A stretch of DNA of 64,000 nt from Streptomyces altiplanensis (GTDB lineage Bacteria > Actinomycetota > Actinomycetes > Streptomycetales > Streptomycetaceae). The notes beneath the pieces were generated by a model. It saw only the letters and a program-made list of their open reading frames with translations. It was not told the DNA's origin and searched no databases. The stretch covers positions 1 through 64,000 of the forward strand of contig RHMC01000014.1 in assembly GCA_003719395.1 (NCBI GenBank), given 5' to 3'. This document shows, piece by piece, positions 9,633 through 21,811 of the stretch. Each line of letters starts with the position of its first letter. Within the stretch, counting starts at the first letter, position 1. A program made the translations under genes and the position numbers.

Positions 9633-10154
9633 ATGACGGCGGGAGCGTTCGACGCGGCCACCGGTGACGGGCCCGCACCGGCCGCGCCGGACGGGCGACG
9701 GGCCGCCGAGGTGCGGGTCGCGTTCGAGGGACTGATGCAGATCAGGCGCCTGACGAACACCGAGACCGACGATCCCGAGGCCGTCCCCGCCGTCTGGGAG
9801 GTCAATCAGGCCGTGCGGTCGGTGGCCCTGGCCCTGGAGGCGGCGGGCATCGCCCCCTCCGCCGTCGGCGAAGGCGGTGCGCGCACCGCGACCGGCTACC
9901 GCGTCGGTCCCGGCGAGCGTCCGGGGACGGCCCGGGTGGAATGGCTCGGCCCGCCGGGCAGTGGCGCCGCCCAGGAGGAGCAGGAGGCGCTGACCGGGTG
10001 CGCCGCCGAGCTCGGCCGCCTGGGCTGGACGGCCCTGCTGTACCGGGGGCCGCGACGGCGGCGCTTCCTCGAAGTCGAGCCCCCGGCCGCCGGCCCGCCC
10101 GCGCTGAGCGACCCGGCCGGCGCGGAGCAGGCAGAGCAGAGGGGAAACACGTGA
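9633..10154 (+). CDS. Hypothetical soluble protein
   Basis: A 173-aa protein with no family I recognise. It is acidic and alanine-rich, with a mid-protein segment MQIRRLTNTETDDPEAVPAV and a central region GEGGARTATGYRVGPGERPG. The start ATG at 9633 follows a G-rich stretch. Its stop overlaps the next start (GTGA at 10151), so it would be co-translated with the truncated P-loop gene. The reading frame and third-position GC support it as coding. Confidence 0.55.
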   Translation: MTAGAFDAATGDGPAPAAPDGRRAAEVRVAFEGLMQIRRLTNTETDDPEAVPAVWEVNQAVRSVALALEAAGIAPSAVGEGGARTATGYRVGPGERPGTARVEWLGPPGSGAAQEEQEALTGCAAELGRLGWTALLYRGPRRRRFLEVEPPAAGPPALSDPAGAEQAEQRGNT

Positions 10155-10278
10155 TCATCTGGGTGAACGGCGCCTTCGGGAGCGGAAAGACGCGCACGAC
10201 GGCGAGCTGCCCTCACGACAGCCGGCCGACGAGGTGCCGGCGTACGTCGCCGGTACGGGGCCCGCGCGCCGACAGCCG
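10151..10278 (+). pseudogene. Truncated P-loop ATPase gene
   Basis: Starts well: GTG overlapping the previous stop, then IIWVNGAFGSGKT, a Walker A motif at the position seen in small Streptomyces AAA/P-loop kinases of about 180 aa or more. After about 17 residues the similarity is lost: the reading frame becomes a low-quality Arg/Pro-rich sequence and runs straight into a strong terminator hairpin. No Walker B or downstream domain is present, so most of the gene has been deleted rather than frameshifted. Confidence 0.6.
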
Positions 10279-10320
10279 CCGTCCCCCTGCCGGGCCGGCT
10301 TCGGCCCGGCAGGGGGACGG
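10279..10320. terminator. Strong intrinsic terminator hairpin, bidirectional
   Basis: A perfect 18-bp stem (10279-10296 with 10303-10320) closes a 6-nt loop GGCTTC. It sits between convergent genes, the truncated P-loop gene on the plus strand and a small minus-strand gene ending at 10329, and could stop transcription from both sides. Confidence 0.85.
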
Positions 10321-10328
10321 CGTCCCGC

Positions 10329-10514
10329 TCAGTCGATTCCCGGGAGGATGTGCGGCTCCGCCAGGTCCTCTTCGTACCCCGCCAGCCTGATCGGGGCCGA
10401 CCGGGACCACACTTCGAGGCTGCCGAGTTCGTCGGGCCGGCGGCGTCGGGCCTGACCGGTCCCTTCGCCACGTTCGTGCAGACGTTTTTCCTGCTTTGTC
10501 ATCTCTGGTGTCAC
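10329..10514 (-). CDS. Small hypothetical protein, 61 aa
   Basis: GTG start at 10514 with a near-perfect AAGGAG 6 nt upstream. The protein has a charged N-terminal half (TKQEKRLHERGEGTGQARRR) and a more conserved-looking C-terminal half (LEVWSRSAPIRLAGYEEDL, then EPHILPGID). There is no signal peptide or membrane segment. The two-part charged/leader plus acidic-tail layout could suit a regulatory small protein or a peptide precursor, but no maturation genes adjoin. I do not recognise the family. Flanked by the strong terminator downstream. Confidence 0.6.
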   Translation of the reverse strand: MTPEMTKQEKRLHERGEGTGQARRRRPDELGSLEVWSRSAPIRLAGYEEDLAEPHILPGID

Positions 10515-10889
10515 CGCGCACTCCTTTGTGTCGCGTAACCCGTCGGACGTAGTGCCACGGCCTCGGCCGGGCGGCTACCGGTGACGACCGGACGCCCGAC
10601 GGGTCAGGAAAGTTGGGGCAGTTCGGTCGCGGTGGCGCCGGTTACTCATACTGGAGTGGCCTTGGTGGGGCTGTCCGTGACCAACAGAGTACCCATATGA
10701 GCGCGCTTCCGCTCGATGGATTCCGTCACCTTTCGGCCTGTCGCCCCCGCCGCACGGGCGGCCGGGGCGGCCGGGGGCCGGCGGCCGGTACCGGAGAAAG
10801 CGGCCCCGACGCAGAAGTCCGGCGGGCGAGGGCGCACATGACGCGCCGTCACCCACCGGACCTCCGGGCACCGGGCCGCTGCCCGCTTC
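10515..10889. other. Intergenic, no gene seen
   Basis: About 375 bp between the small protein and the SDR gene. Reading frames here are short and arginine/proline-rich on both strands. It must hold the promoter of the minus-strand small protein (its AAGGAG is at 10521-10526); a GC-rich run around 10750-10795 can fold and may end the SDR transcript. No motif was convincing. Confidence 0.5.
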
Positions 10890-12386
10890 CTACCAGTTGG
10901 CGGGGGCGTAGTCCTTGAGGAAGACGCCGAAGAGGTCTCGCCGTCCTCGCCGGCGTACGATCGGGTCGTAGACGCGGGCCGCGCCGTCGATCAGGTCGAG
11001 CGGGGCGTGGAAGCCCTCCTGGGCGAGCCGCATCTTGTCCGGGTGCGGGCGCTCGTCGGTGATCCAGCCGGTGTCGACGGCGGTCATCAGGATGCCGTCG
11101 GCCTCCAGCATCTCCTGGGCGCTGGTGCGGGTGAGCATGTTCAGCGCGGCCTTGGCCATGTTGGTGTGCGGGTGGCCGGCGCCCTTGTAGCCGCGGCTGA
11201 AGACGCCCTCCATCGCGGAGACGTTCACGACGTACTTGCGCCGGGCGGCGGACGCGGCCATCGCCGGACGCAGCCGGCTGATCAGGATGAACGGCGCCGT
11301 CGAGTTGCACAGCTGCACTTCGAGCAGCTCGACCGGGTCGACCTCGGAAACTGTCTGGATCCAGCTGTTGGTGTCGTCCAGGTCGGGTACGAGCCCGCCT
11401 GCGTCGATCGCCGTGCCCGCCTCGATCCGGGCGAGGGACGTCGAGCCCGTGACCAGTGCCAGGTCGGTGACCTGCTGGGCCGTGAGCCCTCGGGGCGGGC
11501 CGTGGGCAGGGAGAGCTGGGCACCGGAGCCGAAGGCGCCGATGACCTGGGAGGCGGGCAGCTCACCGGCGGGCAGCGGGGCGGACTCGGCGCCGATCAGC
11601 TCGCTGTACGCGCGCGGGGAGCGGCGTACCGTCTGCGCGGCGTTGTTGATCAGGATGTCGAGCGGGCCCTCGGCCGACGACCGAGTCGGCGAGCGCCACG
11701 ACCTGGGCCGGGTCGCGCAGGTCGATGCCGACGATCTTGAGGCGGTGGATCCACTCGTCGCTGTCCGGCATCGCCTTGAAGCGGCGGATCGCGTCGTTGG
11801 GGAAACGCGTGGTGATGGTGGTGTGCGCGCCGTCGCGCAGCAGCCGCAGCGCGATGTACATGCCGATCTTGGCGCGGCCGCCGGTGAGCAGGGCGCGCCG
11901 CCCGGTCAGGTCGGTGCGGGCGTCGCGGCGGGCGCGGTTCTCGGCGGCGCACTTCTGGCACAGCTGGTGGTAGAAGGCGTCGACCTCGACGTACCGGGTC
12001 TTGCAGATGTAGCAGGACCGGGGGCGTTGGAGTATGCCCGCGATCTCGGCGGTGGCCGAGGAGGACGGCAGGAGACCCTGCGTCTCGTCGTCGATGCGCT
12101 CGGCGGAGCCGGTGGCGGTGGCGTGGGTGACGGCCCGGTCGTGGGCGGTCTTGGCGGCGCGGCGCTCCTGGCGGCGGCGCTGCTTCACGGTCCGGTAGAT
12201 GCCGGCGGTGGCGCGGCGTACCGCGATGGCGTCGGGGTGGTCGACGTCCAGCTTGTCGAGCTCGTCGAGCACGCTCAGACAGACGGCCATACGGTCCGGG
12301 TCGATGCCGGGGCCGAACACCGGGCTGTCCTGGTCCCCGTCCGGGGTGTCGCCGAACGCCGCCGGACTGTCCTCTGTCACCGTCAT
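10890..12386 (-). CDS. SDR-family oxidoreductase with N-terminal zinc-ribbon region (frameshifted)
   Basis: About 497 aa. Residues 1-110 are acidic/helical. A Cys cluster follows (SCYICKTRYVEVDAF, then CQKC, about residues 122-142), likely a zinc ribbon. Then comes a short-chain dehydrogenase domain with the cofactor loop TGGRAKIG, a DLRDP site and NVSAMEG. At the usual YxxxK active site the sequence is HPHTNMAKAALN: the lysine is present but Thr stands where Tyr is expected. The C-terminal segment MTAVDTGWITDERP is clear. Frame shifts lie near 11680 and 11510. It follows glgA and glgC in the same direction but 183 bp downstream, so it is probably transcribed separately. Substrate unknown. 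Confidence 0.75.
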
Positions 12387-12569
12387 CGCCGCTGCTGTCC
12401 TCGTGTCGCTCGTGCTGGGAAGTACAAAATCCGAACTTTACGTAAGCGCGGTGCCCGGCGCCAAACCCTCCGCCCCCGCAGAGGGCGCGCAGCGACGTAT
12501 CTCACACACTGGGGGGGTAGGAGCGAAAAGGAGCAGAGGGGAGGGGCGCAGAGGGAGCGGCCGGTCCGG

Positions 12570-13787
12570 CTACGACACCACCTGTCCCTTGCCGAGCGCG
12601 ATGACGCCGTTCCTGGAGACGGTGTAGAGCTGCTGGTCACGCTCGGGGTTGACGCCGATCGTCGCCCCGGGCGGCACGTCGACGTTCTTGTCGAGTATCG
12701 CGCCCCTGACGACCGCTCCCCGGCCCACGCGGACGTTGTCGTGCAGCACGGAGCCCTGCACCACGGCGCCCTCCTCCACCACCACGCCCGGCGACAGCAC
12801 GGAGCGGGTGACCTGGCCGCGGATGAGGCACCCCGCGCTGACGATCGACTCGCCCGCTATGCCGCCGGCCACGAAGCGGGCGGGCGGCAGCTGGCCGGGG
12901 TGGGTGTAGACGGGCCAGCGGCGGTTGTGCAGGCTGAACTGCGGCTGCTCCGAGATGAGGTCCATGTGGGCGTCGTAGTACGTGTCGAGGGTGCCGACGT
13001 CACGCCAGTAGCCGTGCTCGTGCGGCGTCTCCCCGGGAACGTGGTTGTCGTCGAAGTCGTACACCTGGGCCACGCCGCGCTCGGTGAGCATGGGCACGAT
13101 GGAGCCGCCCATGTCGTGCACCGAATTCTCGTCCTCGGCGTCCCGGTGCAGGGCGTCGACGAGCACCTTGGCGGTGAACATGTAGTTGCCCATGGAAGCG
13201 AAGACACGGCCCGGGTCGCCCGGCAGGCCGGGCGGGTCGGCGGGCTTCTCCAGGAACCGTTCGATCCTGGTCCCGTCGGACGCGGGTGTGATGACGCCGA
13301 AGGACGACGCCTGGCCGCGCGGTACGCGGATCCCGGCGACGGTGACGCCCGCGCCGCTCTCGATGTGGTGCTGCAGCATCTGCCGGGGGTCCATGCGGTA
13401 CACGTGGTCGGCCCCGAACACCGCGATGTAGTCGGGCTGTTCGTCGTGCACGAGGTTGAGCGACTGGAGGATCGCGTCGGCGCTCCCCAGGTACCAGCGC
13501 GGACCGAGCCGCTGCTGGGCGGGGACCGGGGTGACGTAGTTGCCGAGGAGGCTGGACATCCGCCAGGTGGTGGTCACATGGCGGTCCAGCGAGTGCGACT
13601 TGTACTGCGTCAGGACGCAGTTGCGCAGGATGTCGCCGTTCACCAGGTTCGACAGGACGAAGTCGACGAGCCGGTACGTGCCGCCGAACGTCACCGCCGG
13701 TTTGGCCCGGTCGGCGGTCAGCGGCATCAGCCGCTTGCCCTCCCCGCCCGCCAGTACGATCCCGAGCACCGAAGGTCCACCACGCAT
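12570..13787 (-). CDS. glgC: Glucose-1-phosphate adenylyltransferase
   Basis: Intact, 405 aa. Makes ADP-glucose from glucose-1-phosphate and ATP, the committed step of glycogen synthesis. It has the N-terminal nucleotide-binding loop [20 protein letters not shown], the substrate lysine block [22 protein letters not shown], and a C-terminal left-handed beta-helix with hexapeptide repeats (about residues 290-395). ATG at 13787 with GGAGG 6 nt upstream. It lies 20 nt after the glycogen synthase gene, so the two form an operon glgA-glgC. Confidence 0.95.
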   Translation of the reverse strand: MRGGPSVLGIVLAGGEGKRLMPLTADRAKPAVTFGGTYRLVDFVLSNLVNGDILRNCVLTQYKSHSLDRHVTTTWRMSSLLGNYVTPVPAQQRLGPRWYLGSADAILQSLNLVHDEQPDYIAVFGADHVYRMDPRQMLQHHIESGAGVTVAGIRVPRGQASSFGVITPASDGTRIERFLEKPADPPGLPGDPGRVFASMGNYMFTAKVLVDALHRDAEDENSVHDMGGSIVPMLTERGVAQVYDFDDNHVPGETPHEHGYWRDVGTLDTYYDAHMDLISEQPQFSLHNRRWPVYTHPGQLPPARFVAGGIAGESIVSAGCLIRGQVTRSVLSPGVVVEEGAVVQGSVLHDNVRVGRGAVVRGAILDKNVDVPPGATIGVNPERDQQLYTVSRNGVIALGKGQVVS

Positions 13788-13807
13788 CTGCCGCCTCCTG
13801 CTCGCCG

Positions 13808-15000
13808 CTATCCGGACTTGAGAATCTCCTCGTACACCTCGGCCGTGCGACGGGCGACGGCGTCCCAGCCGAACTCCCGCACGGCCGCCGGCGGCCCTCC
13901 TCACCCATCCGCAGGGCTGTCCGCCGCTCGCCGGTCAGCCGGTTGATGCCGTCGGCCAGGCCCGCCTCGAAGGCCTCGGGGTCCGGCTCCGCGTACGGGA
14001 CGAGCAGCCCGGTGCCGCCGTCCTCGACGACCTCGGGAATGCCGCCGACCGCCGAGGCGACGACGGGTGTGCCGCACGCCATCGCCTCCAGGTTGACGAT
14101 GCCCAGCGGCTCGTACACCGAGGGACAGACGAACACGGCTGCATGGGTGAGGAGTTGGACCACGTCCGGACGCGGCAGCATCTCGGGGATCCAGTGCACG
14201 CCGTCGCGGGTGCGGCGCAGCTCGTCGACGAGTTCGCGGAACTCCCGCTCGATCTCCGGGGTGTCGGGGGCTCCTGCGCACAGGACGAGCTGTGTCGACG
14301 GATCCAGGAGCCGGGCCGCGCGCAGCAGGTGCGGGACGCCCTTCTGCCGGGTGATGCGGCCGACGAAGAGGGCGTACGGGCGCTGCTGGTCGATCCCGGT
14401 GCGCCGCAGTACGTCCGTGGCGGGGTCGGGCCGGTAGAGCGAGGTGTCGATGCCGTTGTGCACGACCCGTACGCGGGCCGGGTCGAGCGCCGGATAGCTG
14501 CGGAGGATGTCGGCGCGCATGCCGTGCGAGACGGCGACGACGGCGTCGGCCGACTCGATCGCGGTGCGCTCGGCCCAGCCGGACAGGGCGTAGCCGCCGC
14601 CCAGCTGCTCGGCCTTCCAGGGGCGCAGGGGCTCCAGCGAGTGCGCGGTCATGACGTGCGGGATGCCGTGCAGCAGCTTCCCGAAGTGGCCCGCGAGGTT
14701 GGCGTACCAGGTGTGGGAGTGGAGCAGGTCGCACCCTTCCAGGGCCGCCGCCATCGACAGGTCGACGGAGAAGGTGCGCAGGGCGTCGTTCGCACGCTCC
14801 AGGGCGGGGTCGGGGCGGTGGCGCAGTACGCCGTCGTCTTCCGCGGTGCCGGTGCCTGTACCTGTGCCGGTGCTTGTGCCCCAGCAGTGCACCTCCACGT
14901 CGACGAGGGACCGTAACTCGCGGGCCAGGAACTCGACATGGACCCCGGCTCCGCCGTAGACGTCCGGCGGATACTCACGGGTGAGCAGCCCCACCTTCAC
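13808..15000 (-). CDS. glgA: Actinobacterial GT4-type glycogen synthase (frameshifted near the 3' end)
   Basis: About 397 aa. N-terminus [20 protein letters not shown] is the GT-B donor/acceptor loop; [26 protein letters not shown] and the E-x7-E acceptor/donor motif region ([21 protein letters not shown]) are present. This corresponds to the actinobacterial GlgM/GlgA type, which uses ADP-glucose to make maltose-1-phosphate or glycogen. The start is GTG at 15000. Near 13890 the frame changes; the normal ending [19 protein letters not shown] with stop TAG (13810-13808) is in the neighbouring frame. A low-complexity [10 protein letters not shown] run (about 14850-14885) sits in an early loop. 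Confidence 0.9.
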
Positions 15001-15052
15001 CGCGGCCCCCCGTCGTCGTCTTCCCCGATGGTCACTCGGATTCCCCCGATGG

Positions 15053-15774
15053 TCACTCAGAAACGGGCTGTGCGGAAGACCGCCTCGGCGGGCGGTCGAA
15101 CACGCAGTCGCCGCACAGGCCGCCGGACGGGCAGCGGTAGTAGAGGCAGCAGCTGCGGCGGCGGAAGGACGCGTCGCCCCGGGACAGGACGCCGGTGGTC
15201 CGCAGGCCTGGGTGGCGGAAGAGCTCGGCGGTCAGTGCCAGGGCCCGCTCCCCCACCTCGGGACGCCCGTTCTTCCGCGCCCAGGCGTGGAGTTCGCGGG
15301 CGGCACCGGCCAGCGCCGATCCCGCGTTGCCCCACAGCAGCGGGGACGAGATGCGGCCGCCCCGGCGCAGCGCGTCCGCGAGCGGTACGAGATGTCCGTA
15401 CTGGACCACCTCGCGGATGCGGTCGGCGGTGGCGGGCAGCATGCGCGGCGGCTTTGCCAGCCACAGGTCGTCCGGCGACGACAGGCCGCGTCCCACCGCA
15501 GTGCGTCCGGCGGGAGGTCGGGGAACTCGCCGTACAGCGCGGCCGGGCCCAGGGCGAGCGACCACAGCCGGGCGGCGAGGCCGAGGTGCGCGATCGAGGC
15601 GGCGACTCTGCGCTCGGGGGCGCGCAGCCGCGCGGCGACCTTGTCGACGCGGAACGTCAGCGGGGCCGCCTCGCCCGCGTAGATCCGCGCGAGCGGGACG
15701 TGGCCGCCGCCGTCCGGTGCCCGGGTGCGCAGCGCGAAGAACCCGCCCACCGACGCCACTTCCGCAAGATCCAT
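15053..15774 (-). CDS. FhuF-like (2Fe-2S) ferric siderophore reductase family protein (frameshifted)
   Basis: About 240 aa. The C-terminal motif RRSCCLYYRCPSGGLCGDC (Cys-Cys then Cys-x2-Cys) is the 2Fe-2S signature of FhuF-type proteins, which reduce iron in ferric siderophores in the cytoplasm. The rest has the FhuF-like block WGNAGSALAGAARELHAW. The start ATG at 15774 has CAGGAG upstream. The frame changes near 15490. It stands alone, divergent from a permease gene; no siderophore genes or clear iron box adjoin. Confidence 0.8.
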
Positions 15775-15931
15775 GTCCCCGCTCCTGTGTGTTCGTACGG
15801 ACGGACGGCTTCCACCCGTGGCATGCCGGACACCCCCGGGAGGAGGACCTTGGGCGTACGCCCGTACTACGTGAGCAGTACGTACGAATGCCTGCTCAAG
15901 GACGACGACACGAGCGCTCCGGGAAGAGATC

Positions 15932-18395
<2,464 letters not shown>

Positions 18396-19075
18396 TCACT
18401 TCCGGACCCGGTAGAGGCCGAGACCGTTCAGGGAAGCCGCAGCGCTTGACCGGTACCACCTGTTGCAGGTCGTGTCGTCGGCGAACGCGGCGAGGAGCTT
18501 GATGCCTTCGGCGCGGTGTCTGTCCAGCTCCGCCAGGGCGCGGGCGGCTGTGACACGGGCGTCCCCCAGCAGGGCGGGGTCTGCGGCGAACGCGGCGAGG
18601 AGCGCCGCCGAGCGATCCGGCCGGGGAGGGGTTCCGACAGTGAGGTCCCGCATCCGCAGCGCCGCCGCGGACCCTCCTTCTGCTCGGATGTACACATTGC
18701 CGCCTACGGCCTGTCCGCCACCCGGTGCCGACACCCCGTCCGCCGGTGCGTGGGCTTCGAGCAGGGCTCGCAGGGCCCGTACGGCCTGCTCGCGCTCACC
18801 GTCGTCGAGGCTCTCCAGCACCTGCTCTAAGCGGGCTTGCCAGGCGCTTTGCTGACCGATCGCCACCCGTTCGGCCTCGCCGCCGTCCTGCGCGCCCGCG
18901 AGTGCGGTCGCGCAGCGGTCGAGCCGTTCCAGTTCGACGCGCTCACGTTCCCCGTCGCCGCGCCCGAACCACTGGGCGACGGCCTGCTGGAGACTTTGCC
19001 AGGCACTGGTCCCCGCCGCCTGCACCACTGCGGCGCCCCCGCCGCGGCCAGTGCCGTCAAACCCTCCGCCAACAC
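18396..19075 (-). CDS. Hypothetical protein with C-terminal helical region (frameshifted at N-terminus)
   Basis: About 226 aa. It begins LAEGLTALAAAG, then VVQAAGTSAWQSLQQAVAQW, a charged helical middle (GERERVELERLD... DDGEREQAVRAL) and a VGGNVYIRAEGG strand segment. Helical C-terminal repeats follow (AAFAADPALLGDARVTAARA). This layout, a short membrane-like alanine start and an amphipathic body with a GGNV motif, recurs in Streptomyces hypothetical proteins of unknown role. GTG at 19075 has GGAGG 7 nt upstream. A GCCCCCG homopolymer near 19036 marks the frame change. Confidence 0.6.
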
Positions 19076-19880
19076 CCGACTGCCTCCGTCTCCTTCATAT
19101 CCGACATGCGAGACGGTGATGCCCTGCACCGCAGGACGCAGTGCCTTCGCCAAGACTCGTCCGGATATCAGGTCGTCACGCCTGCACGGCCGGTGACCGC
19201 CGGTTGGAGGTACCGACTGCCACCAAGACCATGGCCCCTCGCCCACTGTCACCGACCCGATCGCGAAGCTGCCGCGGACCCCGCCGGCGGTCGGAGCCCG
19301 CTCGGCCCGGCGCCCGGGGAACCTGCGCTTCTGCGGACGGTTGTCGCGTGTTGCCGCCCGGCCGGCGACGCTGCCAGGGCGGGGAGCCCCTCGCCGATGA
19401 ACGCCGTCCAGGACATGCTGCCGTTCGCCGGCTCGACCGAGTTCCCGACTGCCCCTGGCCGGTGCCGGCGTTGGAGCGGTAAGCGGCACTCCTGGCCCGT
19501 TGTCTGCACCCGTCAAGTTCCGGCACTGGTCAGGTCCGAGCCGGTACGCCACCACGGCCAGTCCCGCCACCAGGCCGAGACCCGCTCCAGCCGTCACCCG
19601 CACGGTGAACAGATCGCCCGTGTCCTTCGTTCCCCCCTCTCGTCACTCTTCGCCCACTCGACCTGTGCGACGAGCGCGAAGACGGGGAGGCCCCGTCGCG
19701 GGGCGCGCTGTGCCGAGCCGTACGAAGGAACCGGGCTTCGTTTGTCACAGCGTCGCGACGAGGGTGTCTTGATCGGGTCCATGATCGAACCTGTTGGCGA
19801 AGTGGGCCGTCGTACTGGTTGAGAACGCGGAACCGCGGAACACGCTGCGGTCCGCTCACCGACCGAGAGGAACACCCGTC
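19076..19880. other. 800-bp region without an intact gene
   Basis: On the minus strand a GTG at 19603 starts a short hydrophobic stretch (VRVTAGAGLGLVAGLAVVAY), like one membrane helix. About 60 bases later similarity to a folded protein is lost, and VEPANGSMSWTAFIGEGLPA lies in another frame (about 19375-19440). It may be a small frameshifted or decayed membrane protein; I cannot name it. The plus strand upstream of 19881 should hold the lipoprotein promoter. Confidence 0.35.
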
Positions 19881-20606
19881 ATGAACCGCCGCCTGCGCAC
19901 CGCCCTCGCCGTCTCCGCCGCCCTGAGCGCCGGACTGCTCATGACCGCCTGCGGAGGCGGTTCGACCGAGGCCGCCGACAAGACCGGGACGGCCTCCTCC
20001 GGCACTCCCACGGCCACGGCCACCGCTGCCACGAGCACGCCGAGCACCGCACAGGACCGCGGCAACGGCGACAACGGCGACAACGGCGACAAGGATGACA
20101 GCGCCGCGAAGACCAGCCTGTCGACGGCCGGCAACGGCGGCAAGGCCGAGGACAAGTCCTCGTCGTCCGCGGGCGACTCCGGCACCGGCGACAAGTCCGG
20201 CTACGGCCAGAGCTGCGGCACCAACGACCTCCAGTGGTCCGCCAAGCCGATGACGCAGGCCGGCGGCTACTACCAGGTCAGCGTCAAGGCCAAGTCCGGC
20301 ATCACCTGTGTGCTGCCCGCCGGCCTGCCCGTCTTCGCCTTCGGCTCCGGCGGCACCCAGGCCGGCCCCGCCGAGCAGGTCGCGGGCGAGGAGATCACCC
20401 TCACCGGCGGCAAGACGGTGTACGCGGGTGTCACACCGAAGAGCACCAACAGCGACACCGGCACGGAGTACAGCACGATCATCGTCTCCGTCAGCGAGGA
20501 CGACCCCAACCCCATCTCCCTGAAGGTCGGCAGCATCGTCGTAGACAAGCCCCTCGCGACCAACTGGCACACCAACCCGGCCGACGCCGTCCCGTTCACC
20601 TCCTGA
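19881..20606 (+). CDS. Secreted lipoprotein with DUF4232 domain
   Basis: Intact, 241 aa. The signal peptide MNRRLRTALAVSAALSAGLL ends in a lipobox (LLMTAC, Cys at residue 26), so the mature protein should be anchored in the outer leaflet. A Thr/Ser/Gly/Asp-rich linker (about 30-108) includes a GDNGDNGDKDD run. The C-terminal domain (SCGTNDLQWSAKPM to the end) is an all-beta DUF4232 domain. GAGAGGAA lies upstream of the ATG. Function unknown. Confidence 0.85.
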   Translation: MNRRLRTALAVSAALSAGLLMTACGGGSTEAADKTGTASSGTPTATATAATSTPSTAQDRGNGDNGDNGDKDDSAAKTSLSTAGNGGKAEDKSSSSAGDSGTGDKSGYGQSCGTNDLQWSAKPMTQAGGYYQVSVKAKSGITCVLPAGLPVFAFGSGGTQAGPAEQVAGEEITLTGGKTVYAGVTPKSTNSDTGTEYSTIIVSVSEDDPNPISLKVGSIVVDKPLATNWHTNPADAVPFTS

Positions 20607-20929
20607 ACCGTGACGGCACCGATGCCCGCCCTGCACACGATGCGGGCGGGCAGGCAGGCAGCAAGGAGAGACCGTGAACAACGGCAGACACGCCGCAGAG
20701 CCGGTGACCGAGGCGTACGGCCTCGGCGGGAAGCACCGGCGGGGGGGCAGGCGCTGCGTGACTGCTCGTCGCGGCTCCGGCCGGACATGCGGGCGATCGG
20801 CCCGAACGGCTCTCGCTGTCACCCCCGGCCGGGAACCGGGCCCCAGTGGTGACAACGGCGGTGGAGCCGGAGCGGACCACACACGCGATGGACCGGCGCG
20901 GTGAACCGGCGCGGTGGACCGTGGGGTGC
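20607..20929. other. Intergenic, tail of a decayed gene and possible terminator
   Basis: Just after the lipoprotein stop, GCCCGCCCTGC (20629-20639) can pair with GCGGGCGGGC (20642-20651), a short GC hairpin. The rest is arginine/proline-rich in all frames and probably derives from the decayed ATPase gene to the right. Confidence 0.4.
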
Positions 20930-21662
20930 TGCGTGCCGGGGGCGCCTCCGAGCTCCCGGTGCCACAGCAGTTCGCACAGCAGCTTGTGCCCTTCGGACAG
21001 GTGCCGCCGGTAGGTGCTGTACGGGAAGACGCGCCGCGCCTGGCGCACGGCCTCGTCGCGCTCCTCCCGGTCGACCTTCTTGAAGTACGGCTCCATCGGC
21101 CCGTAGCGCTTGAGGTGGGTGAGCGCCCTGATCACGCCCATCGCCTCCGCCTCGGGGGCGGACTTGGCGCGTTCGAGCAGACAGTGGCCGGTGCGGACGT
21201 GCATGCGCTCGTAGTTGTCCGGGTCGCGCCGGCGGAAGTCGTGGTCCAGGACCTCACCGACCAGGTCGTGCAGGAACAGGCCCTGCCTTCCGTACGCGCT
21301 GAACGGCAGCTCCCGCAGCCACGCGAACATCTCGGCGGCCCGGCCGTCGCCGACCACTTCACCCAGCAGGGTCTCGGTCGTCGTCAGGGCGTGGGCGCGC
21401 GGGCTCCAGGCCAACCGGTGGCTCCGGGAGGGCAGTTCACCGACGAGCGCGGGGAGCAGGGTGGCGATCACGTCGGGCCGGGGACCCACTGCGCGGTGTC
21501 CGGCGAGCCCGGCGGTTCGACGGAGGCCGCCAGGCTCAGGGCGAGCGGCGCGGACGCGCGCGGCGGCCCGGGGGGCCGAGCTCGCCGACGGCGAGCAGCG
21601 CGACGGACCTGGGCCAGGTCGGCGTGCAGCCCGGCGCGGAAGGCATCGAATGCATCGATCAC
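20930..21662 (-). pseudogene. Relic of an AAA-type ATP-binding protein (middle portion only)
   Basis: A clear block of folded-protein sequence in one frame runs from LPALVGELPSRSHRLAWSPR through HALTTTETLLGEVVGDGRAA, FLHDLVGEVLDHDFRRRDPD, YERMHVRTGHCLL and ALTHLKRYGPMEPYF. This resembles the helical part of Streptomyces ATP-binding proteins that follow a P-loop domain. The Walker A region is absent, the start (near 21662) needs a frame shift near 21590 (VALLAVGELGPPG recovered), and after LCELLWHRELGG the frame runs into unrelated sequence. Both ends are missing, so it is a decayed gene. Confidence 0.65.
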
Positions 21663-21811
21663 GGCGCCCGTGCCCCTCGTTGTGGCGGGTTCAGGTGTGG
21701 TGTGCGCGGACCGTCGGGGGCCGGCGTACCCGACCGGACCGGGCACAGGATGTCGGGTCCGGCAGGGTGGGTCCTTCCTAACGTGAGTGACCGAAAGGGA
21801 AGGAGGCCGGA

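Noticed and set aside
11007-13946. Very long plus-strand open frame (about 980 codons) opposite the SDR and glgC genes
   Set aside because: It is the antisense shadow of two clear conserved genes, has low-complexity His/Val/Gly-rich composition and no family features. The same applies to other long antisense frames opposite the phosphatases (2138-4183, 46236-49046), ctpC (3702-6308) and PL11 (31941-33869).
15775-15931. GGGCGTACGCCC palindrome as an iron-dependent operator for the FhuF-like gene
   Set aside because: It does not match known iron boxes (TTAGGTTAGGCTAACCTAA type), and it could equally be a chance GC palindrome.
19249-19603. Small membrane protein gene on the minus strand
   Set aside because: One hydrophobic helix is visible, but the frame is lost after about 35 codons and no family or ribosome site supports it; left as an intergenic note.
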